A stretch of 64,000 bases of DNA from Hyphococcus sp. (GCA_021776245.1 JAJFGF010000068.1:62001-126000); one strand, 5' to 3'. Positions 26,006-36,515 are shown, counted from the first letter of the stretch. The notes: generated by a model not told the origin, from the letters alone. Translations and numbers: made by a program.

Positions 26006-28917
26006 TTTCCGTCCGCTGCCGCGACAGCGTCCGCGCAACGCACGCAAAGATCGTCATAGGTTTTATTCGCGCCGACCTCCGGCAGGATACGCCAACAGCG
26101 GCGGCATTTATCGCCATCAGCTTTGATTGGGGTCACTGCAATCCCATTATCGTCGCCTTCGAGACGGAAGGCGTCTTCAGGCGCCTTTTCCCCGGTTAAG
26201 GCAGCGCCGGAAGTGATGAAAATCTCGGCCGCATCAAGCCCATTATAGGCGTCTCGCAACGCGGCGTCGGCGACATACACGACAGGCGCCGCCTCAAGAC
26301 TCGCGCCAATGCGCTTGTCGCGGCGTTCAATTTCCAGCGCCCCTGTCACAACCCGCCGCACATCGCGGATTTTTTTCCATTTGGCGGCGAGCGCATCGTC
26401 ACGCCATTCGCCTGGCGTTTTTGGAAACTGCGTCAGATGTATTGATCCGTCCTCTGACAGGTAGCGCGCCATCCACGCTTCCTCCATGGTGAAAACACAG
26501 ATCGGCGCAAGCCACGCCGTAAGCCGCTCAAAGACAAGGTCCATAACTGTCCGCGCAGCGCGGCGGCGCTGATCGTCCGTCCGGTCGCAATATAGACTGT
26601 CTTTGCGGATATCTAGGTAAAAGGCGGACAGTTCAAGCGAGGCAAAATCAATGCATTTGCGCCAGGCGCCCTTGAAATCAAATGCGTCGTAAGCATCGCG
26701 CACTTCGCCATCAAGCACGGCGAGGCGGTGGAGAATATAGCGCTCAAGTTCGGGCATGTCCGCCGGCGCCAGACGCTCAGCATCCGCAAACCCATCAAGG
26801 GCGCCAATCAGATAGCGCATCGTATTGCGAAGCTTGCGATAGGCGTCGACGGCAGAACCGATGATCTCTTTGGAAATGCGTAAATCGTCAGTGTAATCGG
26901 AACTTGCGACCCATATACGGATAATCTCAGCGCCGTAGCTTTTGATCACTTCTTCGGGCGCCATAACATTGCCAAGAGATTTTGACATTTTTCGCCCGTC
27001 GCCATCAACGACAAAACCATTGGTAATCACATGATTATAGGGCGCACGTCCGCGGGTGCCGCAAGACTCGAGCAAAGACGACTGAAACCAGCCACGATGC
27101 TGATCGGAGCCTTCGCAATAGACATCGGCCGGCCACGAAAGATCGTCGCGGCCCTCCAGAACGAAGGCGTGGGTGGAGCCTGAATCAAACCAGACATCCA
27201 AAATATCTTCGATTTTTTCATAATCACCGGCGGAATATTCCGGCCCCAAAAATCCCTGCGCAGTGCGATCAAACCACGCGTCAGCGCCATCTTCTTCAAT
27301 CGATGCAATGATCCGCTGATCGACCGCGTCGTCGCGAAGGATTTCGCCGGTTTCTTTATGCACAAAAATTGTCAGCGGCACGCCCCAGGCGCGCTGGCGC
27401 GAGATCAGCCAGTCGGGACGTCCCTCAACCATGGCGCGGATACGATTCCTGCCTTGCGGCGGCGTAAAGCCAGTCTCGTCAATTGCGGCAAGCGCGTTAG
27501 CGCGCAGGGTTTTGCCATTCGCTGTGGGTTTATCAAGCGCGATAAACCATTGCGGCGTATTGCGGAAAATTACCGGCGCCTTTGAACGCCAGGAATGCGG
27601 ATATGAATGGGTCAGCCGGCCGCGCGCCAGCAGGGCGCCTTTTTCGATCAACGCCTCAATGACTTTATTGTTGGCGTCGCCATCTTTGCCTTTTTTCCTA
27701 CCTTCAGTGACCAGCACTTTTGCGCCTTCAAAGCCCGGCGCCTCTGCGGTAAAGGCGCCGTACTCGTCAACCGTATGAGGAATTTCGGCCTGTGTACCGA
27801 ATTCGGTAACCCAGGCGATATAGTCTTCCTGGCCGTGACCGGGCGCAGTGTGAACAAAACCCGTCCCAGTCTCGTCCGTGACATGATCGCCGGCGAGTAA
27901 CGGCACCGGAAATTCGTAACCGCCGCCAAGGCCCTTTAACGGATGGTCGCAAACGAAACCCTCAGGGTTTACATCACCGACGCGTTTGGCCTGTTTGATT
28001 TTCGCGGCGGCAAAAACGTCGTCAGCGAGAATGTCGGCAAGGATCAGCCTGTCGCCGAGCGCCGCCCAGGGTTCGAATTCAGAAGGCTCAAGTGCAGAAA
28101 CCTGATAGAGCCCGTAAGAAAGTTTCGGTCCAAAACAGATCGCGCGGTTGCCCGGAATGGTCCATGGCGTCGTTGTCCAGATCACTACAGACGCATCGCC
28201 CGGTTCGCCTTTGACGACCGGAAACTTCGCCCAGATGGTCGTCGATTGATGGTCGTGATATTCAATTTCGGCTTCAGCGAGCGCAGTTTGTTCCACCGGC
28301 GACCACATCACCGGTTTGGAGCCGCGGTAGAGCAGCCCGAGATCGGCAAATTTCAGCAGCTCCGATGCAATGACCGCCTCGGAAGAAAACGCCATCGTGG
28401 TATAGGGATTATCCCAATCGCCTTCGCCGCCGAGACGGCGGAATTCTTCGCGCTGGATATCAAGCCATTTTTGCGCATAGATTCGGCACGCTGCGCGAAA
28501 CTCCGATGACGGAATATCGCGCTTAACGCGGCCTTTGGCTCGAAACTCTTCTTCGACCTTCCATTCGATGGGAAGCCCATGGCAATCCCAGCCCGGTACG
28601 AAATTAGCGTCGAACCCGGCCATCTGTTTTGACCGGACGATCATGTCCTTCAAAATCTTGGTGAGCGCCGTCCCCATATGGATATGTCCATTCGCATAGG
28701 GCGGGCCGTCATGCAGCGTAAAGGGCGGACGATCCTTTGCTGTGTCACGCAGGCGCTGATACATTTTCATCGAGGCCCATCGCGCAAGCCATTCAGGCTC
28801 GCGCTTGGGCAGTCCGGCGCGCATGGGGAAATCCGTCGACGGCAGGAACAGCGTGTCTTTGTAATCGCGCGTACCGTTTTCCGTATTGTCCCGGTCGCCA
28901 TTCGATGCATCGGGCAT
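26002..28917 (-). CDS. ileS: Isoleucyl-tRNA synthetase
   Basis: 971 aa class I synthetase charging tRNA-Ile. HIGH-type motif PYANGHIHMG near residue 73, the CP1 editing domain in the middle (TTTPWTIPGN region, VHTAPGHGQEDY), and the KMSKS loop as GRKMSKSLGN. The C-terminus has a zinc-ribbon, CRRCW...CVRC, as in bacterial-type IleRS. Long alpha-type N-terminal extension before the body. No T-box leader is expected or seen. First gene of the ileS-lspA pair. Confidence 0.96.
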   Translation of the reverse strand: MPDASNGDRDNTENGTRDYKDTLFLPSTDFPMRAGLPKREPEWLARWASMKMYQRLRDTAKDRPPFTLHDGPPYANGHIHMGTALTKILKDMIVRSKQMAGFDANFVPGWDCHGLPIEWKVEEEFRAKGRVKRDIPSSEFRAACRIYAQKWLDIQREEFRRLGGEGDWDNPYTTMAFSSEAVIASELLKFADLGLLYRGSKPVMWSPVEQTALAEAEIEYHDHQSTTIWAKFPVVKGEPGDASVVIWTTTPWTIPGNRAICFGPKLSYGLYQVSALEPSEFEPWAALGDRLILADILADDVFAAAKIKQAKRVGDVNPEGFVCDHPLKGLGGGYEFPVPLLAGDHVTDETGTGFVHTAPGHGQEDYIAWVTEFGTQAEIPHTVDEYGAFTAEAPGFEGAKVLVTEGRKKGKDGDANNKVIEALIEKGALLARGRLTHSYPHSWRSKAPVIFRNTPQWFIALDKPTANGKTLRANALAAIDETGFTPPQGRNRIRAMVEGRPDWLISRQRAWGVPLTIFVHKETGEILRDDAVDQRIIASIEEDGADAWFDRTAQGFLGPEYSAGDYEKIEDILDVWFDSGSTHAFVLEGRDDLSWPADVYCEGSDQHRGWFQSSLLESCGTRGRAPYNHVITNGFVVDGDGRKMSKSLGNVMAPEEVIKSYGAEIIRIWVASSDYTDDLRISKEIIGSAVDAYRKLRNTMRYLIGALDGFADAERLAPADMPELERYILHRLAVLDGEVRDAYDAFDFKGAWRKCIDFASLELSAFYLDIRKDSLYCDRTDDQRRRAARTVMDLVFERLTAWLAPICVFTMEEAWMARYLSEDGSIHLTQFPKTPGEWRDDALAAKWKKIRDVRRVVTGALEIERRDKRIGASLEAAPVVYVADAALRDAYNGLDAAEIFITSGAALTGEKAPEDAFRLEGDDNGIAVTPIKADGDKCRRCWRILPEVGANKTYDDLCVRCADAVAAADGK

Positions 28918-29054
28918 CGTTCAATCTCTTTGTGTTTAAAGGTTGTCGATAAGGATGAGAGTGAGGCCCGGTCCCGGGCGCCTTTGTCAAGCCTTAGAAA
29001 AGGCCGCCGGCGCTCCGATCCGGGCTGGTAATTCGATCATTTGTGGCCAATATG

Positions 29055-29080
29055 AAAAAACCGCCGCTCATGGCGACGGT
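29055..29080 (-). terminator. Terminator of the His/Tyr-rich secreted protein gene
   Basis: Minus-strand stem ACCGtCGC / GCGgCGGT with one mismatch and a short loop, followed by TTTTTT. Located 44 bp past the stop at 29124. Confidence 0.75.
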
Positions 29081-29123
29081 CTTATCAGGCAATATTGCGC
29101 ACGTCACCTGCCAGGAACCGGCG

Positions 29124-29816
29124 TTAAATCAGCTCCAGCAGATAGACGCGGCTGTCATCAGCTTCGCAATACATGGCGCGCGACCAGCGATCGTCGCCCT
29201 TCTGCGCCGTGACCGTCGCGGTCATCTTCCAGGCTCCGCCGACGTCTTCCGCGGTGTCCGGCTCTGCCGGCGCCGCCAATATAAACCCACGATTGCCGAG
29301 AGCGGCGCGCGCATGTTTGGTGCAGGCGCGATAGGCGTCCGCATAGGTCAAGCGGATCGGTTCAGGACCACCGTCGAGACGCGGCTCAAAATCACCGTCG
29401 CTCAAATTCCCGTTCCGGGGCCGCGCCTGATCGTCGCCAGTTTCATAATTGGCGTCATAGGCAGGCGTGGCGCGGCGCGAATAACGATCATATTTGTCAT
29501 AGCGGTCGTCGTACCGGGCTTCATAGGCGCGTTCTCTTGCCCGCGCCTCCGCAGCTTCATTGAGAATGATTGCGCCGCCTATGACGCCGAGCGCAATCAA
29601 CGCGCCCTTGCCGCCGCCATGGCCATGATGGCGTCGGTGGTGACCGCGATGCCCGTAATGGCCGCCATAGCCGGCGGAATAATAGCCGTTACCGTAATAT
29701 CCGTTGTGATACCCGCTATAATAGCCGCCGCCCGCCAGCGCAGGAGCGCCTGCGCCAAGCACGATCGCTGCGGCAGCTGCCGAAAGGGAAAGTTTTCGGG
29801 AAATTTGACGGATCAT
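29124..29816 (-). CDS. Secreted Gly/Tyr/His-rich protein
   Basis: About 230 aa from ATG 29816, where the signal peptide begins (cut near PALA/GGG); the frame continues upstream without signal-like residues. The mature protein opens with a low-complexity Gly/Tyr/His stretch (about 27-70), then one glycine-rich hydrophobic helix ALIALGVIGGAIIL (about 72-85), a charged Arg/Tyr/Asp region, and a compact C-terminal domain (about 160-230) with two Cys and an SRAMYCEADDSRVYLLEL end. No known family; the His-rich stretch could bind metal (inference). A REP-like palindrome lies upstream. Confidence 0.7.
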   Translation of the reverse strand: MIRQISRKLSLSAAAAAIVLGAGAPALAGGGYYSGYHNGYYGNGYYSAGYGGHYGHRGHHRRHHGHGGGKGALIALGVIGGAIILNEAAEARARERAYEARYDDRYDKYDRYSRRATPAYDANYETGDDQARPRNGNLSDGDFEPRLDGGPEPIRLTYADAYRACTKHARAALGNRGFILAAPAEPDTAEDVGGAWKMTATVTAQKGDDRWSRAMYCEADDSRVYLLELI

Positions 29817-29935
29817 CACACAACCTCCATCGCTCAGTGATTTGGCCCGCAATTCAATTGTGGATTGAATTGGCGCCATAGGGTTCCAGCAAACCAAAAA
29901 TCCCGCTTCAATGTGTCGAGATTATGGCCGCCAAA

Positions 29936-29979
29936 GCATTTCGCGAAAAAGTGTGGGCGGCTTTTCGAAAAAGAAATGC
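29936..29979. repeat. REP-like palindrome B
   Basis: Imperfect palindrome with GCATTTC / GAAATGC outer arms and CGAAAAAG...CTTTTCG inner arms around a GTGTGGGCGG centre, between ribF and the His/Tyr-rich gene. Same layout as the palindromes at 586, 20828 and 38964. Confidence 0.5.
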
Positions 29980-30042
29980 GACCAATTAGAAATACTTAGC
30001 GCCATTCAACAGATTCGAATTGAAAAAGGATGGCCCGCACAT

Positions 30043-30939
30043 TTACGCGAGCATCTGAAGCGCCGCAGCGCTGTCAGCGGCAATCTGCGCCTTTAAGGCA
30101 TCTAGCCCGTCAAATCTTTGCTCATCGCGGATAAATTGTTCAAAAAAGATGTCAATTTCCTGACCGTAAAGATCTCCGGAAAAATCGAATAAATGCGCCT
30201 CAAGGAGCGGCGCATCGGCGCCGACGGTCGGGCGCCGTCCGAAATTCGCAACGCCCTTATAGACGGCTCCGCCAGTATTTGCGGTGACAGCGTAAACGCC
30301 CTTTCGCGGCTCTATAAGATCACCAAGGACAATGTTTGCCGTTGGAAAACCGAGCGTACGGCCAAGCTTTTGCCCGGTGACGACACGCCCGCGCACCGAC
30401 CATGGCCGGCCCAGCATCATCGCAGCTTTTTTCACCTCGCCCGCCTTGAGGGCTGCCCGCACGGCGCTTGAGCCAAATTTTTCCGCCCCTGGATTTCCTG
30501 CAACAGTTGCAACGAGCTTGACCGCGAGGCCCGCATTTTCACCGAGCGCCTTCAACGCTTCGCCATCGCCGGCGCGGCTTGCGCCAAAACGAAAATCAAC
30601 CCCGGTTACAGCGCCGGCCAGACCCAGCCGCGCCGCCAAAACTTTACGTACAAAATCTTCGGGCGTCATCGCTGCTAAAGTTCTGTCAAATGTCAAAGAC
30701 AAAATCTCTTTGGCGCCATGCGCGGCAAGCTGTTCGTCGCGTTGCGCCGGCGAAGAAAGTAAGAATGGGGGGGCTTCCGGCTGGAAAAAGCGGCGCGGAT
30801 GCGGGTCGAAGACGACAACGCCGGCTTGGGCGCCGTGCTCGGCAGCAAACGCTGCCGTTTGTTGCAATAAATGCTGATGGCCGAGATGGACACCGTCAAA
30901 ATTACCGATAGCGGCAATCAATTTGGCGCCGCTTACCAT
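30043..30939 (-). CDS. ribF: Bifunctional riboflavin kinase/FAD synthetase
   Basis: 298 aa, usual for RibF, which phosphorylates riboflavin to FMN and adenylylates FMN to FAD. N-terminal nucleotidyltransferase domain with GNFDGVHLGHQHLL (HxGH-type motif) and TGVDFRFGASRAGD; C-terminal riboflavin kinase domain with RTLGFPTANI and the PRKGVYAV strand, then EAHLFDFSGDLYGQ. The gene overlaps the end of the HAD phosphatase gene by 7 bp, so the two are an operon; no FMN riboswitch is seen upstream. Confidence 0.93.
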   Translation of the reverse strand: MVSGAKLIAAIGNFDGVHLGHQHLLQQTAAFAAEHGAQAGVVVFDPHPRRFFQPEAPPFLLSSPAQRDEQLAAHGAKEILSLTFDRTLAAMTPEDFVRKVLAARLGLAGAVTGVDFRFGASRAGDGEALKALGENAGLAVKLVATVAGNPGAEKFGSSAVRAALKAGEVKKAAMMLGRPWSVRGRVVTGQKLGRTLGFPTANIVLGDLIEPRKGVYAVTANTGGAVYKGVANFGRRPTVGADAPLLEAHLFDFSGDLYGQEIDIFFEQFIRDEQRFDGLDALKAQIAADSAAALQMLA

Positions 30940-31784
30940 GTGAGGCGCTCCGCGGCGGCAATTGCATGAACATTTGCTTCTTCAAGCCGCGCGGCAATGG
31001 ACGCCGCATCCGCCGACCCTTCGTGAATCCCGCCTGCACCCGCTACAAGGACAGCATCGATGGCTTGTCTGTTAGCGCCCTCGATATCTGTCGCCAGCCC
31101 GTCGCCAATCGCAAGAACGCGTGACGGATCAATTGGGCCGCCATGAGCATTTTCAATCGCTGCATGGGCAATCCGGTAGATGGGCGCATGGGGCTTGCCG
31201 CCATAAACAACATCGCCGCCCAGCTGTTGATAAATTTGCGCCAGCGCGCCGGCACACCAGATGATGCGCCCGCCCCAATTCACAACAACATCTGGGTTGG
31301 CGCAGACCATCGTTAAATTACGGGCCGCAGCCTCTTCCAACACAGGGCAGTAGTCTTCCGGCGCGTCGTGCTGATCGTCGACAAGGCCGGTACAGACGAC
31401 AAACCCCGCATCCGCCACAGACGCGAATTCGATCGCCAAACCTTCAAATAGCGGATCGTCCTTTTCGGGACCGATGCGATAAGCCGGCGCGGGCAGCCGC
31501 GCTTCAATTTCCGCACGCGTTGCATCGCCGGACGTCACAATGCTGTCATAGGCGGCGCGGGGCAGACCAAGACGATCAAGCTGGCCGGGTATGATCGACG
31601 ACGGCCTCGGCGCGTTGGTCAGAATAACAATCGGGCCGCGGCTTTTGCGAAACTCGATCATCGCGTCGGCGGCGCCTGGAAACAACGTTACGCCATTATG
31701 AACAACGCCCCAGGCGTCGCACAACATGGCGTCGTAATTCTGCGCAACATCGCGGATACCGGATATTATCGAAAATTTTGTCAC
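30933..31784 (-). CDS. HAD-superfamily hydrolase (TIGR01459 type)
   Basis: 283 aa, HAD subfamily IIA with the NagD-like layout. Motif I is LCDAWGVVHNG (nucleophile Asp about 21), motif II is VILTNAPRPSS, the cap has VVCTGLVDDQ and VNWGGRIIWCAG, motif III is GGKPHAPIYRIA and motif IV is VLAIGDGLATDIEGAN. Start is GTG. It is the first gene of an operon with ribF; in alphaproteobacteria this pairing is common, and the enzyme might remove a phosphate in riboflavin or related metabolism (inference). Preceded by three hairpins. Confidence 0.85.
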   Translation of the reverse strand: MTKFSIISGIRDVAQNYDAMLCDAWGVVHNGVTLFPGAADAMIEFRKSRGPIVILTNAPRPSSIIPGQLDRLGLPRAAYDSIVTSGDATRAEIEARLPAPAYRIGPEKDDPLFEGLAIEFASVADAGFVVCTGLVDDQHDAPEDYCPVLEEAAARNLTMVCANPDVVVNWGGRIIWCAGALAQIYQQLGGDVVYGGKPHAPIYRIAHAAIENAHGGPIDPSRVLAIGDGLATDIEGANRQAIDAVLVAGAGGIHEGSADAASIAARLEEANVHAIAAAERLTW

Positions 31785-31800
31785 AGGCCGAAGCGGATAA

Positions 31801-31884
31801 GACCGCGCCGCAGCGCGGTCAAGCGGCTCCCGACCGCGAAGGCGGTCGAGATTTCAGGCAGCGCGCCTTTGCGCGCGGGCTGCC
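31801..31884. other. Three consecutive stem-loops
   Basis: Almost the whole spacer between the EAL-type gene and the HAD/ribF operon is stem-loop: GACCGCGC/GCGCGGTC with CGCA loop (31801-31820), GACCGC/GCGGTC with GAAG loop (31832-31847), and GGCAGC/GCTGCC enclosing GCGC/GCGC with a CTTT loop (31857-31884). No U-tracts follow. It could be a processed terminator region or a leader structure of the HAD gene. Confidence 0.5.
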
Positions 31885-31893
31885 GCCAGGATA

Positions 31894-32982
31894 TTAGGAC
31901 GCTTCGGCAAGCTCAATGCTGGGCATTACATAAAAGCTTGCGGGACGCGGAGCGCCAAAAAGGTCGCCCTGCCCGAAATCAATACCCAACGCCGAAATAC
32001 CGGGCATATCCGCCTCTAGTTCAACCTTTTCAACGATAAGGTCGATATTGTGCTCACGCAGCCGGTCTTTGAACACCTTGACGCGGGCACGCGCCGCATC
32101 ATCGCCTTTGTTTTCGTTCAGCAGTAACGCGCTTGACGCTTTGACATAGCGGAAATTCTTTTCGCTCAAGGCGCGCCAATTAAGATCAAAGCGGCGAATA
32201 TGGTCAGCGGAAAACATATACCCCCGGCGCGCGATCGCTTCGAGATTTTTTTCAACGCGCGCGTTCATAATTTCGACCGCGGGATAGGTAAATTCGAACA
32301 CCAGGCGCTGCGCCAGATCACAATTGGCGTCGAGATAATCGGTAAACCGCGTAAAAAAGTCCTGATCGAAAATTGTCGCGGGAGAAATATTGCAGAAGAT
32401 TCGATAATCTTGGCCGTTTGTCTCCAATTGGCGAAGGGCTTGAACGGCGCGCAACAAGATCATGTTATCAATGACGCCGATCTTGTTGGCGCGCACCGCA
32501 GCGTCAAGATAATCAAGCGGGCGCAGGATCGTGCCGTCGCCGTTACGCAGCCGCGAAAAGGCTTCGAAATGACGTTGTTTGCGTTGCGGGAGGCTGACAA
32601 TTGGCTGCAGGTAAAGATCGACGCGGTCATTTTCGATCGCGTCTTTGACGCGCTCAAGCATTTCCGTATCCTGATTTCCTACAATTCCTTTGACGCCGGC
32701 AGTGTCAAAGTCCAATTCCGGCAATGATTTCGACCGCCCCAGTCCCGGCTTAATTTTTTGAACAAGTCCGCGCAAGAGTTCAATCTCCCGCTGGGCGTTG
32801 CTCATCGCGAAGCCGGCGCGGGCATGAAGAATCAAGGAAACCACTAATGCGATTGCGAGCCAAATCTCGAATTCGATTTTAAATCCGGAGTTGACCGTCG
32901 CAAAAATTAGCATTCCGGCGGTGATGCCCGCCACGAACAGGACTGCCGCACTGTAACGTGAACTCTTTTGCCGCCAGTTCAT
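31894..32982 (-). CDS. Degenerate EAL-domain membrane protein, TipF-like
   Basis: About 362 aa from ATG 32982. Two N-terminal transmembrane helices (about 8-30 and 36-56), a short coiled segment (SNAQREIELLRGLVQKI), then an EAL domain (about 105-355). The EAL signature reads EAFSRL, and the metal-binding DDFGxGxSSL loop is replaced by DHIRRFDLNWRAL, so phosphodiesterase activity is unlikely. Two helices, a coil and a catalytically poor EAL domain are the layout of Caulobacter TipF, a c-di-GMP receptor that positions the flagellum. TipF identity is inference; no flagellar genes are in the window. Confidence 0.75.
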   Translation of the reverse strand: MNWRQKSSRYSAAVLFVAGITAGMLIFATVNSGFKIEFEIWLAIALVVSLILHARAGFAMSNAQREIELLRGLVQKIKPGLGRSKSLPELDFDTAGVKGIVGNQDTEMLERVKDAIENDRVDLYLQPIVSLPQRKQRHFEAFSRLRNGDGTILRPLDYLDAAVRANKIGVIDNMILLRAVQALRQLETNGQDYRIFCNISPATIFDQDFFTRFTDYLDANCDLAQRLVFEFTYPAVEIMNARVEKNLEAIARRGYMFSADHIRRFDLNWRALSEKNFRYVKASSALLLNENKGDDAARARVKVFKDRLREHNIDLIVEKVELEADMPGISALGIDFGQGDLFGAPRPASFYVMPSIELAEAS

Positions 32983-33176
32983 AAATTTCCCACTTCGACC
33001 TTGTTCCGACTCCAGCGCTCCCCACGCTGACAATCGTTCTAGGTGTAAGAAAATTGTCTTTAAATCCGATTAAGTATGGGGCGCGGCGGCAGGCATTCCA
33101 CCGGCCCTAAAGGTGTTTGAGGACAAGCTGACTCCCGAATTTCGTCCGGGTAGGCTGCAAATTCACAGCTGAACGC

Positions 33177-33208
33177 AAAAAAACCCGCCCAGATGAAATC
33201 CGGGCGGG
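33177..33208 (-). terminator. Terminator downstream of OmpA-family gene
   Basis: Minus-strand stem CCCGCCC / GGGCGGG, 11-nt loop, then a run of seven T. It is the strongest terminator 3' of the OmpA-family gene. Confidence 0.85.
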
Positions 33209-33286
33209 GACTTAATGGTTGGTTAATTTCCGGTTTACCTTCCGGAAACGCCCCAGTTTTAACAATTAGCGCATTTCTGATCGGAA

Positions 33287-33308
33287 GTTCATTGCGATCG
33301 CAATGAAC
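33287..33308. repeat. Perfect 22-bp palindrome
   Basis: GTTCATTGCGA followed immediately by TCGCAATGAAC: 11-bp arms, no loop, with GCGATCGC at the centre. It lies 40 bp past the OmpA-family stop. Without a loop or T-run it is not a standard terminator. Confidence 0.6.
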
Positions 33309-33315
33309 GCTCCCC

Positions 33316-33336
33316 GTAAAAAGCCTGGCTTTTTAC
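33316..33336. other. A/T-rich hairpin 3' of OmpA-family gene
   Basis: GTAAAAAGCC, one base, GGCTTTTTAC: a tight inverted repeat ending in T5 in either direction, 12 bp past the OmpA-family stop; plausible first terminator of that gene. Confidence 0.5.
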
Positions 33337-33348
33337 TCCGGATATGCA

Positions 33349-34017
33349 CTAGCTCGGAAACTGGCTGTCGATCGGATCGATCACCACTTCAACGCGCCGG
33401 TTCGCTGCCCGGCCGCCATCAGTGGCGTTATCTGCAATCGGGCGGCTTTCACCATAGCCGACGGCCTGTAGCCGGCCCGCCGCAACACCCTGGGCGGCAA
33501 GGTAATTGGCCACTGACAGGGCGCGACGCTGCGACAGCTGCTGGTTATAATCTTCCGGTCCGGTTGAATCCGCGTGGCCGTTGACCGTGACCGTGGTTTT
33601 GTCGAATTCCTTCAGGACCAGCGAAACGGAATTCAGCGTTTCGTAAAAGCCCGGCGTAATATCAGACTGATTAACGGCAAATGTGACGTCTGAAGGCATG
33701 TTCAGGATCAGATTGTCGCCGTCGCGCGTAACCGAAACGCCCGAATTGGCAAGGCGATCGCGCAATTTGGCCTGCTGGCGATCCTGATAGACGCCGATGC
33801 CGACACCCGCCGCCGCCCCAATGGCTGCGCCGATCGCGGCCCCCTTGCCGGGCTTGCCGGCGATGGCGCCGGCGATGGCGCCGGCCGCGGCGCCTGCCGC
33901 AGCCCCGCCTGCCCCGCTGGTCACGGTCCTGCTGGCGCGGCGTTCGCCTGTGTAAGGGTTGGTTGTGCAGCTGACCGCGAAAATCGCGACGGCCCCCAAT
34001 ATTAGTGATTTCCGCAT
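33349..34017 (-). CDS. OmpA-family outer-membrane lipoprotein
   Basis: 222 aa. Signal peptide with lipobox AVSC (Cys about 17). Residues about 33-75 are a glycine-zipper stretch (repeated GAxAGAIAG and GAAIGAA units), then a short helix, then the OmpA C-terminal peptidoglycan-binding domain with NGHADSTGPEDYN, LSQRRA and the NRRVEVVI end (Asp and Arg that bind diaminopimelate). It should tether the outer membrane to peptidoglycan, like the YiaD group. A series of hairpins and a perfect palindrome follow its stop. Confidence 0.88.
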   Translation of the reverse strand: MRKSLILGAVAIFAVSCTTNPYTGERRASRTVTSGAGGAAAGAAAGAIAGAIAGKPGKGAAIGAAIGAAAGVGIGVYQDRQQAKLRDRLANSGVSVTRDGDNLILNMPSDVTFAVNQSDITPGFYETLNSVSLVLKEFDKTTVTVNGHADSTGPEDYNQQLSQRRALSVANYLAAQGVAAGRLQAVGYGESRPIADNATDGGRAANRRVEVVIDPIDSQFPS

Positions 34018-34227
34018 CTGTTTTGCTCCTCTTCCGGCATTTAGGTCATTTCAATTCGGTTAGACGCCCGACTCAGGCGGCCACTTGTGCGACCCCCAGA
34101 ATGCGAACGCAATATGGGCCCATTGCTTGACCCAGGGAATTAAAAACGCGTAATTGCGGCGAAATTAGCGCAAGGCGGGGCCAGGCCCTTCACGATGCCG
34201 CCAGCTGTCGAAAATTTAAGGCCGGCC

Positions 34228-34256
34228 CTTGACGTCATGGCCTCGCGATCCTAGAT
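34228..34256 (+). promoter_or_regulatory. groESL promoter
   Basis: CTTGAC (34228-34233) and CTAGAT (34251-34256) with 17-bp spacing, directly upstream of the CIRCE element. CTTGAC fits the -35 of alphaproteobacterial sigma70 and sigma32 promoters. Transcription should start about 34263, inside or at the edge of CIRCE. Confidence 0.65.
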
Positions 34257-34261
34257 CGCTG

Positions 34262-34288
34262 CTAGCACTCACCTCGTTTGAGTGCTTG
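34262..34288 (+). promoter_or_regulatory. CIRCE operator (HrcA site)
   Basis: CTAGCACTC, nine bases, GAGTGCTTG, matching the CIRCE consensus TTAGCACTC-N9-GAGTGCTAA at 8 of 9 and 7 of 9 positions. HrcA binds it as a repressor whose activity depends on GroEL. It sits 75 bp before groES, placing the operon under HrcA control. Confidence 0.88.
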
Positions 34289-34363
34289 CACAGCAGACTG
34301 TTGTGCGCCTTTGTTTTAACCGGTTGTTTTTTAACAAGAAACCAGCCCAGGGAGACTTTACCT

Positions 34364-34651
34364 ATGGCATTTCGCCCTCTCCATGACCGCGTGTTGGTCC
34401 GTCGCATTGATGAAGACGAAAAAACCGCAGGCGGCATCATCATTCCAGATACTGCAAAAGAAAAACCACAGCACGGCGAAGTCATCGCCGTCGGGTCCGG
34501 CGCCCGCGGCGACGACAATGAAATTGTCCCGCTCGACGTCAAGACTGGCGACAAGATTCTGTTCGGCAAATGGTCGGGCTCGGAAGTAAAAATGGACGGT
34601 GAGGAGCTCCTGATCATGAAGGAGTCAGACATCCTCGGGATCGTCGACTAA
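34364..34651 (+). CDS. groES: Co-chaperonin GroES
   Basis: 95 aa, standard. Heptameric lid of the GroEL folding chamber in the cytoplasm. N-terminal [14 protein letters not shown], mobile loop [19 protein letters not shown], and C-terminal [15 protein letters not shown] are all typical. Start is ATG 34364; a longer frame to 34229 runs through the CIRCE site and is not coding. First gene of groES-groEL, with 32 bp between them. Confidence 0.97.
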   Translation: MAFRPLHDRVLVRRIDEDEKTAGGIIIPDTAKEKPQHGEVIAVGSGARGDDNEIVPLDVKTGDKILFGKWSGSEVKMDGEELLIMKESDILGIVD

Positions 34652-34671
34652 CCCACAAAATTCGAATTTAA

Positions 34672-36336
<1,665 letters not shown>

Positions 36337-36381
36337 GCGACCTGGCGAGCCCAATCGCCAAGCAGTTTAGTTGCGTACCAA

Positions 36382-36411
36382 AACGGCGGTTCTTCGGAAC
36401 CGCCGTTTTTT
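36382..36411 (+). terminator. groESL terminator
   Basis: Perfect 11-bp stem AACGGCGGTTC / GAACCGCCGTT with TTCG tetraloop and a following T-run, 45 bp past the groEL stop. Confidence 0.92.
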
Positions 36412-36515
36412 GTTGCGCTTTTTGATTCGCTGTCCCCTGGTTCGCGACGCGTCAATGCAGCGTCTAAATATCCGCGCTCGCGTTCGTTGCAGGATGAGGT
36501 AAGCCGCACTGGCTC

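Noticed and set aside
31801-31884. FMN riboswitch ahead of the HAD-ribF operon
   Set aside because: The hairpins lack the conserved RFN element sequences (such as AGGG...CCC junction motifs and the multi-branch layout).
34229-34363. Extended groES start
   Set aside because: The extension translates through the CIRCE operator and promoter; conserved GroES begins at ATG 34364.
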